DNA from: Trebonia sp963811335
GTDB taxonomy: Bacteria; Actinomycetota; Actinomycetes; Streptosporangiales; Streptosporangiaceae
Direction: 5' to 3'
NCBI GenBank assembly: GCA_963811335.1
Contig: CAWERB010000022.1
Span: 360,631 to 424,630, forward strand
DNA: 64,000 nucleotides
Below, piece by piece: positions 1 through 9,226 of this stretch (positions are counted from its first letter, which is position 1; the number at the start of each line of letters is the position of its first letter). Below the pieces are notes generated by a model. It was not told the DNA's origin. It saw nothing but the letters and a program-made list of their open reading frames with translations, and did no database searches. The position numbers and the translations under genes are program-made.

Positions 1-110
1 GTAACGCCGTACTCGTTCTCTAGCCCGAATATTCGCCTGTCCACGGTCCTAGGCTACGTTCCCTTGGTCCATTGGTCACTATGGCCCGCCAGAAGCCGCC
101 GAACTGGCTC

Positions 111-1169
111 CTACAGCGTGCCCTTGTCGATGGCCGCCACGATCCACGGGATGACCTCGTCGAGCATCTCATCGAGGCTGGTCGTCGCGTCGAAGCCGAG
201 TATCCTTTTGGCCTTCTCGGTAGCGGGTACCCGGCGCTGCACGTCGTACTCGAACGGGTCGTCCGACACCACGCGCAGCGGCTCGTCCGGGCCCTTGACC
301 TTGCGCCAGATCGCCTCGGCGAGCTCAAGCACCGTGGTGGACTGCGCGGTGGACAGGTTGAAGTCGTCGTTGAGCGCGGCCGGGTGCTCCATCGCGGTGA
401 CGATGCCGCGGGCCAGGTCGCCGCCGTAGGTGTAGTGCCGCACCTGCTCGCCGGTGCCCAGGATGTGCAGCGGGTCCTGGCCCTTGACCACCTTCTGCAC
501 CAGGTCGGGCACCACGTGGCTCATCGCGAGCTTGACGTTGCCCGACATGATCTCCTCGTCGCCGAGCGCCCGGGACTCGCCGATGCCGACGCAGTTGAAC
601 GGGCGGACGATCGTGTACGGCAGCTGGTACTGGTCCCAGGCGGCGCGCGCGAAGTACTCCACCGCCAGCTTCTGGAAGCCGTAGGAGGACAGCGGCGGCG
701 GCACCTCGCGCTCCTGGCCCTCATAGGACGGCCATTCCGGCGTCGACTCGAACACCATCGAGGAGGACATGTAGGTGACCTTCTGCAGCCTGCCTTCCCT
801 GCGCGCCTTGATCGCGGCGTCACAGGACGAGGCGATGATGCGCTCGTTCGTGGCGAGCAGGTCGTAGGCGTAGGTGTGGAAGTAGGAGATGCCGCCGATC
901 AGCGCCGCGCCGGCGATGAAGTGGTCGCAGTCGGACAGCAGGCGGGTCATCAGCTCTACGTCGCGGCAGTCCCCCTCGACCAGCTGGTAGCTGGGGTGGT
1001 TGTCGTAGGACTTGGCGACCTTCCCGTACTTGGAGAAGTTGTCGATGCCCACGACCGAGTAACCCCTGCCGAGCAGCTCCTCAACGACGTAGCCGCCGAT
1101 GAACCCGGCAGACCCGCTGACGAGTACTCGGGGGGTACGGGGGGTCGTCCCCCCGGGGGTCAACTGCAT
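111..1169 (-). CDS. NAD-dependent epimerase/dehydratase (extended SDR)
   Basis: A 352-residue nucleotide-sugar-type epimerase/dehydratase. The N-terminal Rossmann motif GSAGFIGG (near residue 18) binds NAD(P), and the YGFQK stretch (near residue 173) supplies the Tyr-Lys of the SDR active site. Length and layout fit UDP-glucose 4-epimerase-like enzymes that interconvert or dehydrate sugar nucleotides in the cytoplasm. The start overlaps the end of the upstream glycosyltransferase by 10 bases, so it is the third gene of a nucleotide-sugar dehydrogenase, glycosyltransferase, epimerase operon. The exact substrate cannot be read from the sequence. The N-terminus (about 14 residues before the Rossmann strand) is slightly long, but no better start is visible. 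Confidence 0.85.
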   Translation of the reverse strand: MQLTPGGTTPRTPRVLVSGSAGFIGGYVVEELLGRGYSVVGIDNFSKYGKVAKSYDNHPSYQLVEGDCRDVELMTRLLSDCDHFIAGAALIGGISYFHTYAYDLLATNERIIASSCDAAIKARREGRLQKVTYMSSSMVFESTPEWPSYEGQEREVPPPLSSYGFQKLAVEYFARAAWDQYQLPYTIVRPFNCVGIGESRALGDEEIMSGNVKLAMSHVVPDLVQKVVKGQDPLHILGTGEQVRHYTYGGDLARGIVTAMEHPAALNDDFNLSTAQSTTVLELAEAIWRKVKGPDEPLRVVSDDPFEYDVQRRVPATEKAKRILGFDATTSLDEMLDEVIPWIVAAIDKGTL

Positions 1170-1933
1170 TGAGCGTCCTCTTCCTTTTCCTTTTTATGGC
1201 CGTGGGCCCTGATCTGCTCGGCGTCGAGCCTGGAACCGAACGCGAAACGGTACCACCGCAGGTACGCGGGTATCCACTGAGCGACCTTGAAGTTCGACAT
1301 CCCCGCCTGCCGGTCCAGCCAGATCGTGGGTATCTCCGCGACCGCCAGCCGCATCCGGCGCGCCTTCGCGGTGAGCTCGATGCCGATCTCGAAACCCGCC
1401 CGGGAGTCGATGCCGACCGACCTGACGAACTCCGTCGAGTACGCCTTGAACGAGTTGGTCGCGTCCCGCGTGCCGGTGCGCGCGAACAGCGCGAGCGACC
1501 GGCCCGCCGCCCGCGACAGCAGCCCCTTGAGCATGGGGCCGCCGACCTGCTGGCCGCCTGGCATGTACCGGGAGGCGGCGGCGACCGCCACGCCCCGGTC
1601 CACCAGCCTGGCGAGGTCGTCGATCTGCCGCGGGTCATCGCAGCCGTCGGCCATCGTCACCACGGCGACCGGCGCGGCGGCCGCGTTGATCCCGAACCTG
1701 ATCGCGTTGGCCGGCCCGCGGCCGTAGGTGTTGACGATGCAGCGCAGCCGCGGTTCCTTGCACGCGTAGTCCGCCACCACGGGGACGGTCTTGTCGTCCT
1801 CGGAGTCGACCACGACCAGCACCTCGCACTGCAGCCGCACCGACTCGAAGATCCGGTCAAGTACGGGGACGATGTGGTCGCCCTCGTTGTACGCGGGCAC
1901 CACGACGGAGACCTTGGGCGACTCACCCGTCAT
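1160..1933 (-). CDS. Glycosyltransferase family 2, DPM1-like
   Basis: A 257-residue GT2 glycosyltransferase. It opens with VSVVVPAYNEGDHI, the typical GT-A nucleotide-binding strand, and has a MADGCDD segment where the family carries its acidic metal-binding motif. It resembles dolichol/polyprenyl-phosphate mannosyl- or glucosyl-transferases but has no membrane segments, so it is probably a peripheral membrane enzyme acting on a polyprenyl or saccharide acceptor. I chose the ATG at 1933 because it forms an ATGA overlap with the stop of the upstream dehydrogenase. An in-frame start 10 codons further up lies inside that gene. The C-terminus is Lys/Glu-rich. It sits between two sugar-nucleotide enzymes, which implies a dedicated glycan pathway. 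Confidence 0.85.
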   Translation of the reverse strand: MTGESPKVSVVVPAYNEGDHIVPVLDRIFESVRLQCEVLVVVDSEDDKTVPVVADYACKEPRLRCIVNTYGRGPANAIRFGINAAAAPVAVVTMADGCDDPRQIDDLARLVDRGVAVAAASRYMPGGQQVGGPMLKGLLSRAAGRSLALFARTGTRDATNSFKAYSTEFVRSVGIDSRAGFEIGIELTAKARRMRLAVAEIPTIWLDRQAGMSNFKVAQWIPAYLRWYRFAFGSRLDAEQIRAHGHKKEKEEDAQCS

Positions 1934-3147
1934 ATCTGTACCCCCCGGCCGAGCACGTTCCACAGGTCGGCGACCGGCTTGTCGAGCACCAGGTCCCGGT
2001 AGTTCTTGTGCGGCGTGGCGATGATCAGCAGGTCCGACCTGGTGATCACCTCCTCCTGCGGGAGCAGGCCCGGGTCCACGGTGACGTACGGGTCGGCGCA
2101 GAGCACGGCGTCGGCCTTGAACTCGAGTACCCGCTTGAGCTTGTACGACAGGCTGGACCTGATGTCGTCAGACTCGCCCTTGAACGCCATGCCGAGGATG
2201 CCGACGGTCATCGACGACAGGTCGAACTTCTGCTCAAGCCGGTGCACCAGGTACAGCGGCAGGCCCTCGTTGATGGTCATCGCCGTGTGGCCGAGCGTGA
2301 AGTTGTTGTTGTTGAACGCCGCGAGCTGCATCGTGTCCTTGAACAGGCACGGCCCGGCGGCGAAGCCGGCCCCCGGCATGTCCGCGGCCCTCGGGTAGTG
2401 CCTGGTCAGCCCCTGCCGGATCCGCTCGAAGTCGAGCCCCCTGTCGTTGGCCATCATGTAGAACTGGTTGGCCGCCGCGAACTTGATGTACCGCCACACG
2501 TTGGTGAACAGCTTGGCGAGCTCGGCCTCCTCGGGCGTGAGCTCGACGATGCTCGTCGTCAGCAGCGAGAACAGCTTCGACGCGCGCTCCAGGCCCTGCG
2601 GCGAGCGCGCGGACACGATCTGCGGCAGCTCGAACAGCTCGGTCATCGCTTTGCCCTCGGCGATGCGCTCCGGGCAGAAGGCGACGTCGATCTTCACGCC
2701 GAGGCCCGCGATCATCTTCTCCACCAGGGCGGTCACCCCGGGGAAGACCGTGGACCGCAGCACGAGCATCTGGCCGTCGCGCAGGTACGGCGCGCAGGCG
2801 GACAGGGCCCGCGGTATCGCGCTCGGGTCCGGGTTCAGGTGCTCGTCGACCGGCGTGCCGATCACCACCACCACGTGCTGGGCCGTGCCGACCACCGACG
2901 GGTCGGTCGTGGCGTGCAGCCGGCCGGACGAGACGGCGCGCTCGATCACCGGCTCCGCGCCCGGCTCGTCGAACGGCAGCCTGCCCGCGTTCACGGACTC
3001 GACGGCCGACTCACTGACGTCATAGATGGCCACCTGGGCGCCGCGGTCGGCGAACGCGATCGCCAGCGGAAGGCCCACGTGGCCGCCGCCACCGATCACT
3101 ACCAGGTCGCGCTCGAACTCGCTGCTCGCAGCCGCTGCTGCCGCCAT
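1930..3147 (-). CDS. Nucleotide sugar dehydrogenase (UDP-ManNAcA/UDP-glucose DH family)
   Basis: A 405-residue UDP-sugar dehydrogenase that would oxidise the C6 hydroxyl of a UDP-hexose to the uronic acid with two NAD+. Visible are a Rossmann motif VVIGGGGHVGLPLA, the FCPER motif typical of the UDP-N-acetylmannosamine dehydrogenase branch, and the catalytic-Cys segment AGPCLFKDT (near residue 258). I take the ATG at 3147: a GGAGGG Shine-Dalgarno lies 9 bases upstream, whereas a start 7 codons earlier has none. It is the first gene of the three-gene sugar operon and is coupled to the glycosyltransferase by an ATGA overlap. The substrate assignment (ManNAc rather than glucose) is inferred from FCPER only. 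Confidence 0.85.
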   Translation of the reverse strand: MAAAAAASSEFERDLVVIGGGGHVGLPLAIAFADRGAQVAIYDVSESAVESVNAGRLPFDEPGAEPVIERAVSSGRLHATTDPSVVGTAQHVVVVIGTPVDEHLNPDPSAIPRALSACAPYLRDGQMLVLRSTVFPGVTALVEKMIAGLGVKIDVAFCPERIAEGKAMTELFELPQIVSARSPQGLERASKLFSLLTTSIVELTPEEAELAKLFTNVWRYIKFAAANQFYMMANDRGLDFERIRQGLTRHYPRAADMPGAGFAAGPCLFKDTMQLAAFNNNNFTLGHTAMTINEGLPLYLVHRLEQKFDLSSMTVGILGMAFKGESDDIRSSLSYKLKRVLEFKADAVLCADPYVTVDPGLLPQEEVITRSDLLIIATPHKNYRDLVLDKPVADLWNVLGRGVQI

Positions 3148-3430
3148 CCTCGTATTCCCTCCAGGCACGGGCGCATAACCCCCGCATTTAGGTTCGCGCC
3201 TACCCTATCGGCGTTCCGGCACGCGCTGAGCCAGGACCAACTAATTCCGCAAGCAGTAAACACTTGCTAACTTCTTATTAAGATCTGCAGGCTCATCGGG
3301 CCTGGCCAGCAGGGTTCCGGGTCAAGCCAGCCTCCGGGCACGCCACCACGCTCCGCTAATCCCGTGTTGCGCGATATCGGAACGGAACCGATCGCCGCCC
3401 GCGGTGCGCCGCGGGCGGCGACGGGAAGCG

Positions 3431-4882
3431 TTACCAGTCGGTCGCGATGTACTTCGTCTCCGTGAACTCGAGCAGCCCCTCGTGAGCGCCCTCGCGGCCG
3501 AGGCCCGACTGCTTGACGCCGCCGAACGGCGCGGCCGGGTCGGAAACCAGGCCGCGGTTCAGCCCGATCATGCCCGCCTCGAGCGCCTCCGACACGCGCA
3601 GCCCGCGGCGCAGGTCACGGGTGTAGACGTAGGTGACGAGCCCGAACTCGCTCGCGTTCGCCCAGCGGATCGCGTCGGCCTCGTCGGTGAACCGCACCAC
3701 GGGCGCGACCGGGCCGAAGATCTCGGTGGACAGGATCGCGGAGTCCGCGGCCACCCCGTCGAGCAGGGTCGGCTCGTAGAAGAAGCCGCGCCGCTGCGGC
3801 GCCCGCCCGCCGGTGACCAGTGCCGCGCCGTCGCCCGCCGCGCCGTCGACCAGGCTGGCCACCTTGGACCGGGTGTCCTCGTTGACCAGCGGGCCGACGT
3901 CGGTCGACTCGTCGAGGCCGGGCCCGACCACCATGGACTTCAGCCGCGCGGAGAACGCGGCGATGAACTCGTCGGCGACCGCGTCGTGCACGTAGAAGCG
4001 GTTGGCCGCGGTGCACGCCTCGCCGCCGTTGCGCATCTTCGCGATGAGCGCGCCCTCGACCGCGGCCGGGATGTCCGCGTCGTCGAAGACGATGAACGGC
4101 GCGTTGCCGCCGAGCTCCATCGAGCAGTTGAGCACGCTCTTGGCGGCCTGCCCGAGCAGGATTCGGCCGACCTCGGTCGACCCGGTGAACGACAGCTTGC
4201 GGACCCGCGGGTCGTCCATGATCGCCGCGCAGACCTTGCCGGACGAGGTCGTGGTGACCACGTTCACCGCGCCCTTGGGCACGCCCGCCTCAGTGAGCAG
4301 GTCGGCGAGCGCGAGCGCGGTCAGCGGGGTTTCCGCGGCCGGCTTGAGCACCACGGTGCAGCCCGCCGCCAGGGCCGGGCCGATCTTCCTCGTGGCCATG
4401 GCAGCGGGGAAGTTCCACGGGGTGATCAGCAGCGACACGCCGATCGGCTGGTGCACGGTGAGGATCCGGTTGGCGCCGGACGGCGAGCGCATCAGCGTGC
4501 CCTCAACGCGGACCGCCTCCTCGGCGTACCAGCGGAAGAACTCCGCGGCGTAGGCCGCCTCGCCGCGGGCGTCGCGCAGCGACTTGCCGTTCTCCGCCGA
4601 CATCAGCCGGGCGAACTGCTCGGACCGCGCGCTCATCAGCTCGAAGGCCTTGCGCAGCACCTCGGCCCGCTGCCGCGGCGGGGTGGCCGCCCAGCCGGGC
4701 AGCGCGGCCTGCGCGGCGCTCACCGCGTCAAGCCCGTCGCTCACCGTGCCGTTAGCGACCTCCGCCAGCGGCTCCTCGGTCGCGGGGTCGAAGACAGGGA
4801 ACGTGCCTGCCCCCTTGCCCCACTCCCCTCCGATCAACAGCCCCGTCGGGACATCGATACCGGTGAGCTCGGCGATACTCAT
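3431..4882 (-). CDS. gabD: NAD(P)-dependent succinate-semialdehyde dehydrogenase
   Basis: A 483-residue aldehyde dehydrogenase of the succinate-semialdehyde branch, oxidising succinate semialdehyde to succinate in GABA and related catabolism. The ALDH signatures are intact: TPWNFP and LKPAAETPL in the cofactor domain, FTGSTEVG, the general-base Glu in MELGGNAPF (near residue 254), and the nucleophile Cys in NGGEACTAANRF (near residue 288). The ATG at 4882 has a CAGGAG Shine-Dalgarno 6 bases upstream. It appears monocistronic, separated by 283 bases from the sugar operon and by 151 from the SDR gene. Some family members prefer other semialdehydes such as glutarate semialdehyde, so the substrate is a family-level inference. 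Confidence 0.88.
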   Translation of the reverse strand: MSIAELTGIDVPTGLLIGGEWGKGAGTFPVFDPATEEPLAEVANGTVSDGLDAVSAAQAALPGWAATPPRQRAEVLRKAFELMSARSEQFARLMSAENGKSLRDARGEAAYAAEFFRWYAEEAVRVEGTLMRSPSGANRILTVHQPIGVSLLITPWNFPAAMATRKIGPALAAGCTVVLKPAAETPLTALALADLLTEAGVPKGAVNVVTTTSSGKVCAAIMDDPRVRKLSFTGSTEVGRILLGQAAKSVLNCSMELGGNAPFIVFDDADIPAAVEGALIAKMRNGGEACTAANRFYVHDAVADEFIAAFSARLKSMVVGPGLDESTDVGPLVNEDTRSKVASLVDGAAGDGAALVTGGRAPQRRGFFYEPTLLDGVAADSAILSTEIFGPVAPVVRFTDEADAIRWANASEFGLVTYVYTRDLRRGLRVSEALEAGMIGLNRGLVSDPAAPFGGVKQSGLGREGAHEGLLEFTETKYIATDW

Positions 4883-4989
4883 GTGTCACTCCTGGCGTTG
4901 AAGACCGTACTGGTCGCCCGCGGATGAGCGTACGACGCTGGCGGGTGCTGGTACCAACCGTACGTTCGGGCGATCATGAAAGAGCAGCC

Positions 4990-5027
4990 GGGGCGGGCCA
5001 GGCGGAACCGCGCGGCGGCCTGCCCGC
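4990..5027 (-). terminator. GC-rich imperfect hairpin downstream of the SDR gene
   Basis: GCGGGCCAGGC and GCCTGCCCGC can pair with a one-base bulge just past the stop of the SDR gene. There is no clear T-run on either strand, so this is a weak, actinobacterial-style terminator candidate only. Confidence 0.3.
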
Positions 5028-5033
5028 GGCCTC

Positions 5034-5936
5034 TTACCGGGGTTGAACTTCCGGGAAGGTCACGCCGGTGAGGGACTCGCTGACCTGCCAGAGGCGGCGG
5101 GCCGCCGCCTCGTCGCCGGCTAGCGCGGAGCGGGCGCAGGTGGCGGGGGCGCCGCGCAGGCCGGCGAAGCCGGAGGGGCCGACGTAGCTGTTGCCTGGCA
5201 GGTCCGCCGTGGCCGCGTAGAGGGTGGGCAGGGCGCCGTCGGCGGCGGACTGGGCAAGCAGGCGGTTGCCGAGCGTGTCCATGGCGAAGTCCATCAGCTT
5301 GCTGCCGCTCTGGGCTTGCAGGTTGGTGGCGGCGTAGCCGGGGTGGGCGGCCATCGACCGCACCTTCGAGCCGGCCTCGTTCAGGCGGCGCTGCAGCTCG
5401 GCGGTGAACAGCAGGTTGGCCAGCTTGGACTGGCCGTAGGCGCGCCAGGGGCCGTACTTCCTACGCTCCCAGTTCAGGTCGCCGAAGTCCATCCGGCCGG
5501 CGCGGTGGGCGTTGGAGGCGACGGTGACCACCCGGCCGGTGACGTGCGGCAGCAGCAGGTTGGTGAGGGCGAAGTGGCCCAGGTGGTTGGTGCCGAACTG
5601 CAGCTCGAAGCCGTCGGTCGTGCGAGTCAGCGGTGGAATCATCACGCCGGCGTTGTTGATGAGCAGGTCGATGGGCTGGTCCCGCCAGTCGCTCGCGAAG
5701 GAGCGCACCGACTCGAGGCTGGCGAGGTCGAGCAGCCGGACCTGGTGCGTCCCCGGGCCCGGCAGGGTGGCCGCGGCCTTGTCCCCCCTGGCCGCGTCGC
5801 GGACCGCGAGGATCACCCGGGCGCCGTGGGCGCAGACGGCCTTCGCCGTCTCCAGGCCGATGCCGCTGCTCGCGCCGGTGACGATGACCGTCTGGCCCGC
5901 GAGGTCCGGGATGTCCGCCGTGGTGAACCCGCTCAT
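5034..5936 (-). CDS. SDR family oxidoreductase (retinol dehydrogenase-like)
   Basis: A 300-residue classical short-chain dehydrogenase/reductase. It shows the cofactor motif TGASSGIGLETA (near residue 20), the structural NNAGV motif (near residue 92) and the catalytic YGQSK (near residue 166). The sequence is closest to the broad retinol dehydrogenase/protochlorophyllide reductase-like group that is common, and poorly characterised, in actinobacteria. NADP preference is likely but not proven. It lies 65 bases downstream of the DUF3145 gene on the same strand, so the two may be cotranscribed. The substrate is unknown. Confidence 0.82.
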   Translation of the reverse strand: MSGFTTADIPDLAGQTVIVTGASSGIGLETAKAVCAHGARVILAVRDAARGDKAAATLPGPGTHQVRLLDLASLESVRSFASDWRDQPIDLLINNAGVMIPPLTRTTDGFELQFGTNHLGHFALTNLLLPHVTGRVVTVASNAHRAGRMDFGDLNWERRKYGPWRAYGQSKLANLLFTAELQRRLNEAGSKVRSMAAHPGYAATNLQAQSGSKLMDFAMDTLGNRLLAQSAADGALPTLYAATADLPGNSYVGPSGFAGLRGAPATCARSALAGDEAAARRLWQVSESLTGVTFPEVQPR

Positions 5937-6001
5937 CTCAGGCGGCCTCCTGCTTCTCGTGCTGCTCGGCGCTGCCCGTCGCGGGCGTGCGCCGCCGCGG
6001 C

Positions 6002-6496
6002 TCAGCCAGTTGCGTTGAGCCAGCGGACGGGGGCGCCGTCGCCTGCGCGGCGGAACGGCTCAAGCTCATTGTCCCACGCGCTGCCGAGTAGCCTTTCCAG
6101 TTCCTTCTCCAGGATCGCGGTGCCGTTCGCGCCGAGGGCCATCGCGGCGCGCAGCTTGTTCTCCGGGATGAGGATGTCGCCGTTCGCGCTGGTAGTCGCG
6201 GAAAACAGGCCGAGGTTCGGCGTGTAGCAGTAGCGCAGGGCATCGCAGCCGGGAGATGCTTCCTCGGTGACCTCGAAGCGCAGCCTGTTCCAGCCCGCGA
6301 GCGCGGACGTGATGGCGCCGGCCGTGCCCGGGCGGCCCTTCCATGTCAGCTCAGCACGAAGAGACCCTGGGGCAGCGGCCTGGCTGACCCAGGGCATGCT
6401 GACGCTCTCTCCGACGGTCCCCGCCACTGCCCACTCAATGTGCGGGCACAGCGCGGGTGGCGCCGAATGAACCTGCAGAACGCCGTAAACCGACAC
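6002..6496 (-). CDS. DUF3145 family protein
   Basis: A 164-residue protein of the actinobacteria-restricted DUF3145 family, of unknown function. Recognisable are YGVLQVHSAPPALCPHIEW at the N-terminus, RFEVTEEASPGCDALRY in the middle and ELEPFRRAGDGAPVRWL at the C-terminus. I chose the GTG at 6496 because AGGGAGG lies 5 bases upstream and the family begins right before this VHSAP block. Longer in-frame starts would add about 45 unconserved residues. The gene follows lnt on the same strand after 73 bases. Confidence 0.85.
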   Translation of the reverse strand: MSVYGVLQVHSAPPALCPHIEWAVAGTVGESVSMPWVSQAAAPGSLRAELTWKGRPGTAGAITSALAGWNRLRFEVTEEASPGCDALRYCYTPNLGLFSATTSANGDILIPENKLRAAMALGANGTAILEKELERLLGSAWDNELEPFRRAGDGAPVRWLNATG

Positions 6497-6569
6497 CGGT
6501 GCCTCCCTGCGTAAGACGAGGTTCGCCTTCCCCTGCGACCTCATCTGCCTCGGGAAGCCCCCTAGCGCA

Positions 6570-8272
6570 CTAGCTCCGCACGGGATCTCCGGTATCCGCG
6601 TCATATTCTGCCGTACGGCCGCCGGCGGCACCAGTGGTAATCGCTAGAAAATGTCGCCGGCGTACAAGCATGACCAGCGCGGCGAGCAGCGTGATGACGA
6701 CGCCAGACCACATCACGTAGTCGCCTGCCTGGTCATAGAAGGTCCGCGCGCCCGCCGGCGGCAGGCTCAGGTTCACCGTGACCACGCCATGGCCGGACTG
6801 GCCGAGCCAGGCGAGCTGCCTGCCGCGCGCGTCGTAGGCCACCGTGTCCCCGGTCAGCGAGGCCTGCAGGACGGGCCGCCCGGTTTCCGCGGCCCGGATG
6901 GCACCGAGCGACGCGTGCTGGTCGGGTCCCCAGGTGCCCTGGAAGGTCGAGGTAGCCGACTGATAGACGATCAGCTGCGCGCCGAGGTCGGCGTCCACCC
7001 GTGACATGTCGGGGAAGGCCGACTCGAAGCAGATCAGCACGCCGATCGGCAGCGGCGCGCCCGCGCTGTTCGCCGCGTCAAGCAGGTGCGCGCCGCCGCC
7101 GGGCTCCATGTTGGATGGTGACGCCTTGCTGATGCTGGTCAGCCAGCCGAGCTGGTCACGGAACGGGATGTACTCGCCGAACGGGACGAGCCGCGTCTTC
7201 ACGTAGGTGCCCTGGACCCCGGCCGGGCTGACCAGCACCGCCCACTTCTCGTGCCCCTTGCCGGGCGGGGTGGTGTCCTGGTTGACCAGGATCTCGGCGC
7301 CGTCCCTGGCGGAGAGCGCCTCGATCCTCTTGAGCAGGGCGCGGTCGGCCTGGGTGGCGCCGGTCAGGTCGTCGGGGATGGAGCTCTCGCCCCAGACGAT
7401 CAGGTCTGGCCTGACGCCGCCGAGCCTGCCGTCGGCGCTGAACTGCGCGGTCAGCGTCTCGCTCGCATCGGTGCGCGCCACCGGGTCGTCGACCACGCCA
7501 GGCTGGACCATCGCGATGGTGTCCGTCCTGGACACGGGAAACGGCGCGGTGAGCGCGAAGGCGAGCGGCCCGGCCCCGGCGGCGACGGCGAAGGCGGCGA
7601 TGCCCGCGGCGGCGCGGGCTGGCCGGGCGGGGGGTCTGCTTGCCTGGCCGGCGGGCATCGCCGGGGCCACGAGGTCCGGCCGCAGCGCGCCGAGAACCAG
7701 CACCAGCGCGACGTTGGCTATCAGCAAGGCGACGCTGACCAGCCAGACGCCGCCGACGGCGGCGAGCGCGAGCACGGCCGGGTGCTGCCACTGCGAGGCG
7801 CCGTACAGGTCCCATGGCCCGCCGAGCCCCTGGTAGGAGCGCATCCACTCCGGGATCAGCCAGCAGCTCGGCACCACGATGAAGGCGGCGGCCGCCGCCA
7901 CCACAAGGCGCCGGGCCGCAGCAGCTTGTGCACCGCGACGGCGAACGGCGACCACATCCAGCCCATGACCGCGCCGAGCAGTACCAGGCCTGGCCCGATC
8001 TCCGGCGCCATCCAGTACAGCATCGCGATCAGGTAGCCGGCCCCGAACCACCATCCCCTGGCGACCGCCTCGCGGGTGGTGGCGGCGCGGGTGAACAGCA
8101 CCATGCCGGGCACGAGGGCGAACCACGCCAGGTAAGAGAGGGACGGCTCGGGAAACACCAGGATGACCGGGACCCCGCTCGCCAGGAACGACAGCCACCG
8201 CATCGGGTAACGGAGCTGCCGGACGAGCCTGCTGCGCAACCTCACCTGTCCATTGTCCGCCCACGGCGACAC
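6570..8272 (-). CDS. lnt: Apolipoprotein N-acyltransferase, frameshifted
   Basis: Lnt N-acylates the N-terminal Cys of lipoproteins at the membrane. The N-terminal part (from ATG 8272) is hydrophobic, with several membrane helices, up to VAVHKLLRP. The reading then moves to another frame near 7905-7920, where RRLVVAAAAAF continues the membrane region into the carbon-nitrogen hydrolase domain. The catalytic residues are present: Glu in LIVWGESSIP, Lys in YVKTRLVPFGEYIP and Cys in VLICFESAFP. The expected length is about 567 residues. A single base missing in a GC-rich run explains the break, and a sequencing error is the likeliest cause. The downstream neighbour is the DUF3145 gene. Confidence 0.85.
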
Positions 8273-8334
8273 CGGACGCCAATCGCCCGCTGCGACAGCG
8301 CCATGGTCGAGGCGTGTGCAGTGACAAAGAAGAC

Positions 8335-8367
8335 CGGGGCGGGGGTGGCCTGGCCACCCCCGCCCCG
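8335..8367 (-). terminator. Terminator hairpin of the cox operon
   Basis: A perfect 16-bp inverted repeat (8335-8350 and 8352-8367) of GGGGCGGGGGTGG type lies 23 bases past the CoxM stop. On the minus strand it is followed by the T-rich GGTCTTCTTTG. It is a convincing intrinsic terminator for the coxL-coxS-coxM transcript and sits between that operon and lnt. Confidence 0.75.
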
Positions 8368-8389
8368 TTCGCGTGCGGTCGTTACACCG

Positions 8390-9226
8390 CTACGACCGGG
8401 CGGCTGCCTCCTCCAGGGCGCGGCGCACCAGGACACGGGCCAGGTGCTCGCGGTAGGCCTTGCTCGCGTGGATGTCCGAGCCGGCGTTGGTGCCGTCGGC
8501 CGCGTGGGCGGCCGCGTCGGCCGGCGAGGCGCCGGACGCGAGCGCCGACTCCACCGCGGCGGCCCGCAGCGGAGTCGAGCCCATGTTGACCAGCGCGACG
8601 CCAGTGCCAGGACCGCCAGTGCCCTGGACGGCCACGCCGACGATCGCGAAGTCGATCGCCCGCTTGTTGAACTTCTGGAACGACCAGGCGGCCGGGTTGG
8701 CCGGCTTGGGCACCTGGATCTCGGTGAGCAGCTCACCGGGCTCGAGCGCGGTCTCGAAGATGCTCTTGAAGAACTCCGCCGCCGGCACCGACCGCTCGCC
8801 GGAAGCGCCGCGGACCACGAAGGTCGCGTCGAGCGCCAGCAGCGTGGCCGGCAGGTCGGCGGCCGCGTCCGCGTGCGCGACCGAGCCGCCGATGGTGCCG
8901 CGGTGACGGATCTGCGGGTCGCCCACGGCCTGCGCCGTGTGCGCGAGCAGCGGGACATCCGACCGCAGCACCGCCGAGGTGGCGACGTCATGGTGCCTGG
9001 TCATCGCGCCGATGGCCACGTACGTGCCCTCGTCGCGGACGTAGGACAGGTCGGTGACCCGGCCCAGGTCGATGAGCACGGTCGGCGAGGCGAACCGCAG
9101 CTTCATCAGCGGCAGCAGCGACTGGCCGCCGGCCAGGAACTTGGCGTCCTCGCCGTGCTCGGCCGCCAGCCCGAGGGCCTCGTCCACGGACGTGGCCCTG
9201 ACGTAGGTAAACGCGGGAGGAATCAC
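8390..9226 (-). CDS. coxM: Xanthine dehydrogenase family FAD-binding subunit (CoxM-like)
   Basis: A 278-residue FAD subunit of a molybdenum hydroxylase. It carries the FAD-binding motifs AGGQSLLP (near residue 34) and TIGGSVAHADAAADLP (near residue 109), typical of CoxM. It would pass electrons from the Fe-S subunit to FAD and onward. The GTG at 9226 overlaps the stop of coxS as GTGA, indicating translational coupling. It is the last of three genes and is followed by a strong terminator hairpin. Confidence 0.87.
   Translation of the reverse strand: MIPPAFTYVRATSVDEALGLAAEHGEDAKFLAGGQSLLPLMKLRFASPTVLIDLGRVTDLSYVRDEGTYVAIGAMTRHHDVATSAVLRSDVPLLAHTAQAVGDPQIRHRGTIGGSVAHADAAADLPATLLALDATFVVRGASGERSVPAAEFFKSIFETALEPGELLTEIQVPKPANPAAWSFQKFNKRAIDFAIVGVAVQGTGGPGTGVALVNMGSTPLRAAAVESALASGASPADAAAHAADGTNAGSDIHASKAYREHLARVLVRRALEEAAARS

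Noticed and set aside
72..3270. Long plus-strand open frames opposite the sugar operon
   Set aside because: They are Arg/Val/His-rich shadows of real minus-strand genes, with no family motifs or ribosome sites. The same applies to long antisense frames across gabD, coxL, pepA, sucB and the relaxase.
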